Shown here piece after piece: positions 57,498-64,000 of a stretch of 64,000 nucleotides of DNA (the first letter of the stretch is position 1; every line of letters begins with the position of its first letter). Both the position numbers and the translations under genes were made by a program. Origin of the DNA: Robertmurraya sp047302285 (GTDB lineage: Bacteria > Bacillota > Bacilli > Bacillales > Cytobacillaceae); the NCBI RefSeq assembly GCF_047302285.1, contig NZ_CP154845.1:3596001-3660000 (forward strand), in the 5' to 3' direction. Under the pieces are notes generated by a model. The model made no database searches and was not told the DNA's origin. It saw only the letters and a list, made by a program, of their open reading frames with translations.

Positions 57498-57965
57498 ATG
57501 GCAAAAATACTTGAAGGAAATTTAGTGGGTACTGGGTTAAAAATTGGAATTGTTGTATCTCGTTTCAACGAATTTATTACGAGTAAATTACTGGCTGGAG
57601 CCGAGGATGGATTAATAAGACATGGTGTTAAGGATGAAGACATTACCGTCATGTGGGTACCTGGTGCCTTCGAAATCCCCCTTGCTGCAAAAAAGTTAGT
57701 TGACCAAGGAAACTTTGATGCGATTATCACCCTTGGAACAGTCATTAGAGGAGCAACACCTCATTTTGAATATGTCAGCAGTGAAGTCGCAAAAGGTGTC
57801 GCCGCTACGGGAATGCAAAGTGGTACTCCGATTATCTTTGGTGTCCTTACTACAGATACGATTGAACAAGCGATCGAAAGAGCCGGCACAAAAGCGGGCA
57901 ACAAAGGCTATGAAGCAGCAGTTGGAGCCATTGAAATGGGAAATCTTTATCAGCATTTCAATTAA
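57498..57965 (+). CDS. ribH: Lumazine synthase
   Basis: 155 aa. IGIVVSRFNEFITSKLLAGA at the N-terminus, VPGAFEIPLAAKKL, GTVIRGATPHFEYVSSEVAK, and a C-terminal AGNKGYEAAVGAIEM are diagnostic. Forms the 60-subunit cage around RibE. Last gene of the operon; a weak CCATAG/CTATGG hairpin lies at 57991-58012. Confidence 0.97.
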   Translation: MAKILEGNLVGTGLKIGIVVSRFNEFITSKLLAGAEDGLIRHGVKDEDITVMWVPGAFEIPLAAKKLVDQGNFDAIITLGTVIRGATPHFEYVSSEVAKGVAATGMQSGTPIIFGVLTTDTIEQAIERAGTKAGNKGYEAAVGAIEMGNLYQHFN

Positions 57966-58133
57966 AATTATATTTTGCTGTCGAGAAAGAAGCCATAGAT
58001 AAGTACAACTATGGTGTTTGACATGGAATTATGGGTGTTTTCCACGTCGATTGTGGAGATTTAGCGTGGAAGCACTGGAACTTGACGTACAAATCACTTT
58101 CCAATTATCAGTTTTATCCGAGTCCCTTGCTCG

Positions 58134-58255
58134 ATTGCGGGTGTTTTCGAATTTATTGCGGGTCTTTCGAGGTTTATTGCGGGTCTTTGATGAATAATTG
58201 CGGGTCTTTTAAACTTAATTGCGGACTTTTTGAGGTTTATTGCGGATTTCTCACT
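58134..58255. repeat. Six tandem 21-bp repeats (ATTGCGGRYTTT...)
   Basis: ATTGCGG begins at 58134, 58155, 58176, 58197, 58218 and 58239: six copies exactly 21 bp apart, with a consensus near ATTGCGGGTCTTTCGAGGTTT. They lie in the 406-bp gap between ribH and the exporter genes. On either strand the period encodes a heptapeptide repeat, but neither reading frame has a good ribosome site. Confidence 0.85.
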
Positions 58256-58371
58256 AAATGGCCGAAGATCAAAAAATGCAAGTGGAGAAGAAGAATTCAT
58301 TTATCTCCACTTGCATTTGCTATATTGAATTAAGACTTTTAGATAGTGCTTTTGAATTTAAATCTACATCA

Positions 58372-60201
58372 TCACTTAAAAAGTTCCATCAAACGAGCCC
58401 AGAATCCTTGTGGTTCTTCTTCTACTTCTTCAACCTCTTCTGGTTCCTCGTATTTAATGCTTTCCGTTTTTAAAACAAATTGGACAGAATTGATGTTTTC
58501 ATTTTCCGCTGACACGAAGGATACTGGTTTAAAGTCAGACTTATCGTACTCAGCCATCATTTGATCGACTTCTTCCTTCATTTGCTCAGGAATATCGCTT
58601 GTCGCATCTTTCAGTTCCCCTGTACCGTCGTGTAGCTCACTGACACCACTTTCTAATTCGCCAGTTCCAGTTGATAAATCAGCAATACCACTATCGAGCA
58701 TGTCGTAGGAGCTTGCTAATTGACTAACTCCACCTGCATAACCGACTAATCCAGAGTGGAATTCTTTATAATTTGTTGAAAGATCGCTAATTCCTTTTTG
58801 TAATAAGGCGAATGAATCTGCCATTTCGTTATTTTCTAGGGAAGACGAAATTCCCTTTGCCATTGTTTCAAGATGGGTTGCTATCTCTAGAAGACCCCCG
58901 CTAACCTGTTCTAATGTTAAATTCACCCCATCAAAAGCAGCTTTAACAGCTGAATAAGTACCTTTTGCTTTAAGTGCAGCAGAATACGTCTCCATTAATT
59001 GGTTTAACACATTAGGGTCAGCACCGCTACCATATAGCTCTTGGATTTGTGCTTCGGAAATCTCATGCGCTGGAATAGCATTCATCGCACCATCTAAAGC
59101 TTGGTATGAAGTAGCGTAATTTTTCTTTAGTGTAGCTAAACCTGTTGACGTTTCTTTTAATCTTCCCGCTATTTGGAGAAGTCCATCTTGAAGCTCATTC
59201 AATCCGCCGAGATCCATCTCTTCTGAATTATTACTTAACGATTGATTCAATGTCACAAGAGCTTCATCAATTTGCTTAGACGCACCAATTAATGAAGAGG
59301 ATGAAGCAGCAACCGTCTTCATTCCTTCTTGATATTCTGCAGAACCCGTGCGGAGCTCTTTCACTCCTGAATTTAATTCTGAGACACCTGTTTCAAGCTC
59401 TCCAACCCCATTATGAAGCTCTTCAATCGCATCTGTTAAGGATTCCATATCACCGACCATTTCATCGATATCTGGGGAATCAATCGCCATGGATGACGGA
59501 ACTGCTGATATATCGATGCCTTCTAGTTCAAAGCCTTGAACATCCGCTTCAACAAGGAAGTCCTCTTCTTTTTCAGGCATGACTGTAAAGGTTATTTGCT
59601 TGTTTTTGCCCGCATTAGCAAGCATCCCATCAGGTGCCACAATATTACGATAAATCTCTAAATCTAATGAAAGTGAAACCTGTAATAAATAGTTTTGGAA
59701 AAAGACAGGGTCTACTTCCTCGTTATCAGAAGTCTTAATTCTGATTTGAACATGCCCGTCTTTTCCGGCAAGCTCATCTGGGGTAATCTCTTTTCCATCT
59801 AACAGATAAGATACGGAAACATCCCATGGTAAAGGTTGTTCATCAATATTTCCTTGATAGTAAAATTTCCCCTTAGGAGCGGTAAATTCAACTGCACCAT
59901 TTTGCTGTTCGAGCTCGGCTAAATCCGTTAAATTTTTCAAATTAGAATAACGACCAAAGTCAACGACTTTACCCTCTTTTTCTACATCCAAAATGTTGAC
60001 GACATAGATATCTTGTCTTTCCCCAGTAGCGCTCAGCTTTGCATAGACAACTTCATCCTTTGAAGAGACAGTTCCTTCCTCTGAAGAAACATCATCTTCC
60101 GACTTACTTGTATTTGTAGCTGCCGTCACAAGAAAGGAAGGAAGCAACAAAAGAATCGCTACAAAGACAAATAAAATTTTCTTTATTCTCCTCATCATCA
60201 T
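58372..60201 (-). CDS. YhgE-like secreted heptad-repeat protein, partner of the MMPL exporter
   Basis: 609 aa. Signal peptide/anchor at residues 1-28 (KKILFVFVAILLLLPSFLVT), an extracytoplasmic beta-rich part to about 250, then long coiled-coil stretches with xxLxxGxxEL heptads (ELHNGVGELETGVSELNSGV; ELESGVSELHDGTGELKDAT). An acidic tail EEPEEVEEVEEE and a C-terminal WARLMELFK follow. The heptads resemble the YhgE/Pip family. Overlaps the MMPL gene (ATGA), so it probably forms the outer part of that export system. Confidence 0.82.
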   Translation of the reverse strand: MMMRRIKKILFVFVAILLLLPSFLVTAATNTSKSEDDVSSEEGTVSSKDEVVYAKLSATGERQDIYVVNILDVEKEGKVVDFGRYSNLKNLTDLAELEQQNGAVEFTAPKGKFYYQGNIDEQPLPWDVSVSYLLDGKEITPDELAGKDGHVQIRIKTSDNEEVDPVFFQNYLLQVSLSLDLEIYRNIVAPDGMLANAGKNKQITFTVMPEKEEDFLVEADVQGFELEGIDISAVPSSMAIDSPDIDEMVGDMESLTDAIEELHNGVGELETGVSELNSGVKELRTGSAEYQEGMKTVAASSSSLIGASKQIDEALVTLNQSLSNNSEEMDLGGLNELQDGLLQIAGRLKETSTGLATLKKNYATSYQALDGAMNAIPAHEISEAQIQELYGSGADPNVLNQLMETYSAALKAKGTYSAVKAAFDGVNLTLEQVSGGLLEIATHLETMAKGISSSLENNEMADSFALLQKGISDLSTNYKEFHSGLVGYAGGVSQLASSYDMLDSGIADLSTGTGELESGVSELHDGTGELKDATSDIPEQMKEEVDQMMAEYDKSDFKPVSFVSAENENINSVQFVLKTESIKYEEPEEVEEVEEEPQGFWARLMELFK

Positions 60202-62255
60202 TGCTCCTTATAAAAATTTGCTTTCCAAGTGGTTTTCATAATCAATTTGTCAAAAAGTACCAGCATCGCAGGTAAGAAAAATACGACTAAAATAAACGCA
60301 AGCAATGCTCCTCGACCTAACAATAGCCCAATGGAAGCAACAATTGGATTTGTCGACGTGATCCATAAAATGAACCCTACACTCGATAAAATTGAAGCAG
60401 AAATTCCAATCGAGAATATTTTCTCATCGATCGTTTTCCGAACCGCTTGAATAACCGACATTTCTTTCCTGTACTCTTTATAAGCATCTGTCAGCAATAT
60501 CGCATAATCGACTGTCGCTGCGAGCTGAATAATGCTGATCAATAAATATCCCACATACTGAAGTGGTGAATTTGTAAAATATGGAACCGACAAATTTATC
60601 CATACAGATGTCTGAATCGTGAGAAGCAATATTATTGGAATCGAAATCGAACGGAATGTGACAAATAGAACAAAAGCAACAGTTCCAATCGTTAAAAGGT
60701 TAACTAACTTATTATCCTTTTCCACTGTCGTTTTGATGTCATACAAGGTCACGCTTTCCCCAACAAGATAGACATCTTCTTCATAGTGCTCATTGGCTGC
60801 CTGTTGTACTTTTTCGATTAGCTGAAACGCTTCTTTTCCTTCATTTTTTGTTTCGGTTTGCAGAATGATTCGACTATAGTTCTCAGAATAAAATTGTTCA
60901 GTAATAGATGGATCTAAGTACTCAGGAGGAATTGCTGCACTGACTGTATTGACATAAGCAAGCGCACTCGTTACATGTTTGAGTTTCTCTAAATCATGTA
61001 CAAGTTCCTCTTCTTTGGCAACGTCCCCTTTTGGAACGAGTAATACAATCGGTGTACTCTCGCCAAACTCCTCTTTCATTTTAACAATATCAGCACCCGT
61101 CCTAGTTGACTCCGGTTGCTCCCCAATGCCATAGGTAAAATTTGTTTTACTTTGTCCTAAGAAGGCTGGGACAATCAATAAAAGAACAAAAATGAAACTT
61201 AACAACCTAATTTTGACAACCCCATTCCCCATTTTTTTAAAGCTAGGGAGTAAAGGTTTATGCTGTGTTTTATCAATCCATTTATAGAAAAGTAGCGTAA
61301 GCGCTGGTAAAAATACCATAACACTAATAAAGCTTAAGAGAATTCCTTTGACTAGGTTAATTCCTAAGTCTGAGCCAATTTCAAATTCCATAAAGGACAG
61401 TGCAATAAACCCAAAAAAGGTCGTTGACGCACTAGCAGCTATGGCTGAAAAGGACTTTTTCATCGCAAGCTCCATCGCTTCATGTGGATCGGCTACTTTT
61501 TTCCGATAATCTGAAAAGCTATGAAGTAGGAAGATCGCATAATCCAGTGAAACAGCTAATTGTAAAATGGGTGCCACTGATTGGGTAACGAAAGAAACTT
61601 CCCCAAGAAAATAGTTGGTCCCCATATTAATTAGAACCGATACACCGATAGCCGTTAAGAAAAACAGTGGCTCAACCCATGAAGTGGTCGATACAACCAA
61701 AATGATAATGATAATTGGAACTAATAGCATGGCTGCAAACATCGACTCTTTCCCAGCCATCGTTTGTTGGGTCGCTGTATTGACCGATTCACCGGCAAGG
61801 GCATTTTCTTCCCCGATAAGGTCATATATGGCTTGCGTCACCTGGACTTCGTCACCTGAGCGGATACTGAATAAAAATAATGCTGAACCATTTTTATAGT
61901 ACGTTTCTACCGTTTCCGAATCCGCCATTTCGAGCGGTGACTTTATATCAACCGCATCATCCAACCACGTCACATCAGACACACCATCAATTGCAGACAG
62001 CTGTTCTTTAAAGGTAAGCCCTTCTTGGAGCGTTACGTCTTTCACCATGACCCGGTTGGATGGAACACCACCCTCAAATTCCTGCTCCATAATGTCCAAT
62101 GCGATTGTTGAGCCGGCATCCTCCGGCAAATAATCCTTCATATCGTAATTAACCGACACAGTAAAAAGTGCAAAGGTACAAATAATGGTCAGGATCATAA
62201 ATGTAATCGCAACGGATTTTTTATTTTTGATGATTCGTGCTGCAATATTTATCAT
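60198..62255 (-). CDS. MMPL/RND-family membrane transporter
   Basis: 685 aa with about 12 helices in two halves, each with a large extracytoplasmic loop (about residues 30-170 and 380-510). RND-type segments are SVAPILQLAVSLDYAIFLLH with KKSFSAIAASASTTFFGFIA, and SIIQLAATVDYAILLTDAY in the second half; the DYA aspartates are the proton-relay type. Gram-positive MMPL proteins export lipids or hydrophobic drugs. Divergent from the TetR gene, which probably represses it. Confidence 0.9.
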   Translation of the reverse strand: MINIAARIIKNKKSVAITFMILTIICTFALFTVSVNYDMKDYLPEDAGSTIALDIMEQEFEGGVPSNRVMVKDVTLQEGLTFKEQLSAIDGVSDVTWLDDAVDIKSPLEMADSETVETYYKNGSALFLFSIRSGDEVQVTQAIYDLIGEENALAGESVNTATQQTMAGKESMFAAMLLVPIIIIILVVSTTSWVEPLFFLTAIGVSVLINMGTNYFLGEVSFVTQSVAPILQLAVSLDYAIFLLHSFSDYRKKVADPHEAMELAMKKSFSAIAASASTTFFGFIALSFMEFEIGSDLGINLVKGILLSFISVMVFLPALTLLFYKWIDKTQHKPLLPSFKKMGNGVVKIRLLSFIFVLLLIVPAFLGQSKTNFTYGIGEQPESTRTGADIVKMKEEFGESTPIVLLVPKGDVAKEEELVHDLEKLKHVTSALAYVNTVSAAIPPEYLDPSITEQFYSENYSRIILQTETKNEGKEAFQLIEKVQQAANEHYEEDVYLVGESVTLYDIKTTVEKDNKLVNLLTIGTVAFVLFVTFRSISIPIILLLTIQTSVWINLSVPYFTNSPLQYVGYLLISIIQLAATVDYAILLTDAYKEYRKEMSVIQAVRKTIDEKIFSIGISASILSSVGFILWITSTNPIVASIGLLLGRGALLAFILVVFFLPAMLVLFDKLIMKTTWKANFYKEQ

Positions 62256-62407
62256 CCCTCACCTCTCTTGCCATATTTTTATATTCACCATATCATTATA
62301 GAAACATGGTGTTGCCTATTCAACAATCAGTTTAACAACATCTGTATTTTTTCCAACATATTTAACGGTTGTGTTGGGTAAATCAAAAATTCAAGGAGAT
62401 CTCGATT

Positions 62408-62974
62408 ATGAATTCCAAATTAGATCGACGCAAAAAATATACACGTATGGCTTTAAAGGATAGTTTGATCAAATTGTTAAAAGAAAAACCAATATCTTCT
62501 ATTACAGTAAAAGAAATTTGTGAGCTTGCAGATATCAATCGCTCTACTTTTTACACCCACTATCTCGATCATTTCGACCTCCTTGATAAAATTGAGGAAG
62601 AAATCATTGAAGATATGGCAGGTTACCTTAATCAATGCACGTATGAAAAAGACGAGGGTGATCTTCAATTGATAGAGAGATTGTTAGAATACTTCACTTC
62701 GAAGCATGAAGTTTGCCAATTACTTCTAGATGAAAATACGGACACCACCTTCCAGAAAAAAGTAATCGCGTTTGCCCACCAAGCCTTCATGCAAAATTGG
62801 AAAGCAGCACACACACTTGATCCAGACCTATCTGTATATGTAAGTACCTTTATCATAAGCGGAAGCATCGATGTCATTCGAAAATGGCTCAATAATGGAA
62901 TGGACACACCACCGAAAGAAATGGCCGCAGTGATTAATAAGCTTATAAAGAATGGATTTTCGGGGTGGTTATGA
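62408..62974 (+). CDS. TetR-family regulator of the exporter
   Basis: 188 aa, started at the ATG 62408 behind CAAGGAGATC. HTH: TRMALKDSLIKLLKEKPISS, then ITVKEICELADINRSTFYTH and YLDHFDLL. The C-terminal domain (about 80-185) with DPDLSVYVSTFIISGSIDVI resembles TetR_C_7. Divergent from the MMPL/YhgE-like pair. Confidence 0.9.
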   Translation: MNSKLDRRKKYTRMALKDSLIKLLKEKPISSITVKEICELADINRSTFYTHYLDHFDLLDKIEEEIIEDMAGYLNQCTYEKDEGDLQLIERLLEYFTSKHEVCQLLLDENTDTTFQKKVIAFAHQAFMQNWKAAHTLDPDLSVYVSTFIISGSIDVIRKWLNNGMDTPPKEMAAVINKLIKNGFSGWL

Positions 62975-63012
62975 AAGAACACGCTCAGAAGCTAGACTGA
63001 GCGTGTTCTTTC
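62973..63012. terminator. Bidirectional terminator overlapping the convergent gene ends
   Basis: GAAAGAACACGCTCAG/CTGAGCGTGTTCTTTC perfect 16-bp stem with an 8-nt loop; part of it codes for the C-terminus of the methyltransferase. Confidence 0.8.
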
Positions 63013-63791
63013 ATAAAACGGAAAATCATCACTGGCGGAAGCTCCAGCCACTCAAATTCCCCTTTCTCTTCCTCGACTTGGAAGCTCGGTTCTTCGATTC
63101 CATCTAACACAAAACCGTGTTTGAAAAAGAGATTCATATAATAAGACAGAGGTCTGTGGAACATAAAATGAGGCGTGTTCTGTCCAGCTATGCCAATTGC
63201 TTGATACGGTTCAGGTTTCAAATACTTCGAAATTTGAATGCTATTTCGACTTCTTACTTCCCCATTAATATCTTCTGTTTCATTGATTTTCCGCACCTCA
63301 GGAGGTTGGAAGCAAGGATGTGTAATTGAAAAAACGAAATGTCCATTGGCCTTTAATAACTTGCTTAATGAGCTAATTAATGGCGTGATGTCAGCAATAT
63401 CCATTAACCCCATATTGGCTACAGCGCGATCATATTCCCCGACTCCAAGATTTAATAATGCTGCATCATCGGTGGCATCTACCACTCTATAATTGATTTG
63501 ATTTATGTATTCATGGGACCTATTTTTCGCTCGTTCAATCATCTTTGAACTATAATCAAAGGCTATGACCTTTGCCCCCAAATCGGCTAATCTTCTTGAA
63601 AAATTACCATTCCCGCAAGCAATATCTAAAACCTTTTGGCCGTTCTGAATGCCTAGCAATTTTTCCGTGGAAGGTCTAATTAATTCTCGATGGAATCGAT
63701 TGCTCTCTTCTCCCATATAGTCATCCCAATACTCGGCATTCTCTTCCCATCTATTTTTCGATTCCTCAATAAGCTCTTGCCATTCGCTCAA
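62985..63791 (-). CDS. Class I SAM-dependent methyltransferase
   Basis: 268 aa. SAM motif VLDIACGNGNFSRRLADLGA at about residues 54-73, acidic VIAFDYSSKMIERAKN, motif IV EYDRAVANMGLMDIADITPL. The start TTG at 63791 lies behind AAGGAGTG. UbiE-like core; the C-terminal part (YYMNLFFKHGFVLDGIEEPS) is typical of small-molecule methyltransferases. Target unknown. Confidence 0.85.
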   Translation of the reverse strand: MSEWQELIEESKNRWEENAEYWDDYMGEESNRFHRELIRPSTEKLLGIQNGQKVLDIACGNGNFSRRLADLGAKVIAFDYSSKMIERAKNRSHEYINQINYRVVDATDDAALLNLGVGEYDRAVANMGLMDIADITPLISSLSKLLKANGHFVFSITHPCFQPPEVRKINETEDINGEVRSRNSIQISKYLKPEPYQAIGIAGQNTPHFMFHRPLSYYMNLFFKHGFVLDGIEEPSFQVEEEKGEFEWLELPPVMIFRFMKEHAQSSF

Positions 63792-63817
63792 AACTCTTCA
63801 CTCCTTTTTAATTTTAA

Positions 63818-64000
63818 TTATTAGAGGAATCCTATGATTTAATCTATGATTCTGGTTGCTTTCATCATATTGCTCCACATCGAAGAATGAATTATCTTCA
63901 ACTGCTTCATACGGCTTTAAAACCTAATGGCTATTTTGCTCTTACCTGTTTTATTGAAGGTGGAGAACTTGGTGGTGCTGCTCTATCTGATTGGGATGTG
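63818..64000 (+). pseudogene. 5'-truncated SAM methyltransferase fragment, runs off the window
   Basis: Plus strand, open from 63818: LLEESYDLIYDSGCFHHIAP, then HRRMNYLQLLHTALKPNGYF and ALTCFIEGGELGG. This is the middle of a methyltransferase (motif IV, YDLIYDSG, and motif V). The SAM-binding first part is absent: only 26 bp separate it from the next gene's start, and an in-frame stop is at 63815. It is either a decayed gene or a deletion remnant. Confidence 0.6.

Noticed and set aside
58134..58255. CRISPR-like array
   Set aside because: The units are contiguous 21-bp tandem repeats without spacers, and no cas gene is in the window.
58031..58333. 100-codon plus-strand and 68-codon minus-strand frames across the 21-bp repeats
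   Set aside because: Both are open only because the repeat period is a multiple of three; no ribosome site and odd composition (Cys-Gly heptads or PAIN heptads).

Overview
The window looks like the chromosome of a spore-forming, low-GC Gram-positive bacterium of the Bacillaceae. The evidence is AGGAGG-type ribosome binding sites, many TTG/GTG starts, the sporulation genes prkA and yhbH, an FMN riboswitch ahead of ribD-ribE-ribBA-ribH, and the block trmL / queG / amidase / prkA / yhbH, whose gene content matches the Bacillus yhb region. I cannot name the species. Functions are inferred from motifs read by eye, without database searches.

Layout. 0-4.7 kb: Nudix hydrolase (partial), speD, a tiny basic protein, a flavin dehydrogenase and a methyltransferase. 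4.7-13.4 kb: a catabolic island on the minus strand, made of a tripartite tricarboxylate transporter (TctC-TctB-TctA), a ThDP-dependent decarboxylase/synthase, an aldehyde dehydrogenase and a 4,5-dihydroxyphthalate-decarboxylase-like protein, with a divergent LysR regulator. This probably imports and degrades an (aromatic?) carboxylate. 13.6-32.8 kb: a 19.2 kb integrated element (below). 32.7-43 kb: yhbH, prkA, nitroreductase, DUF2243/CtaG pair, trmL, amidase, aldehyde dehydrogenase, queG. 43-49 kb: B3/4-domain protein, tRNA-Gly with a duplicated 5' fragment, sporulation-type histidine kinase, YnfA protein, TetR unit, DUF3231 protein. 49-54 kb: DUF1538 transporter with a frameshifted P-II-like gene, a Type II restriction-modification pair, GNAT. 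54-58 kb: riboflavin operon. 58-64 kb: MMPL/RND exporter with a YhgE-like heptad-repeat partner and TetR regulator, then two methyltransferases, the last broken.

The element at 13603-32832 is the most interesting part. A large serine integrase has inserted it inside the 3' end of yhbH. The same 16-bp core lies at both ends, the original yhbH tail is stranded at the left end, and the element carries its own homologous yhbH tail, so the gene stays intact. Inside, a minus-strand operon encodes what looks like a filamentous-phage (inovirus-like) assembly line: many very small one-helix membrane proteins, a 67-aa coat-protein candidate followed by a strong terminator, a secreted proline-rich protein, a 571-aa secreted fibronectin-type protein whose C-terminal anchor is 33/46 identical to the coat candidate, a pVI-like hydrophobic protein, Zot-type ATPases and a lytic transglycosylase. 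Unlike classical filamentous phages, its replication gene is an archaeo-eukaryotic-type primase fused to an SF3 (D5/P4-like) helicase. A divergent XRE/XRE switch with five related operators, an ImmA/IrrE-type protease and a membrane-anchored Mrr-like nuclease complete it. I read it as a candidate new lineage of Gram-positive filamentous virus-like integrative elements; virion production is inference, not shown.

Several genes here seem absent from simple ORF lists because they are tiny or interrupted: 38-58 aa membrane or P-loop peptides, one element gene with an in-frame TGA, one with a frameshift, and the frameshifted P-II-like gene outside the element.
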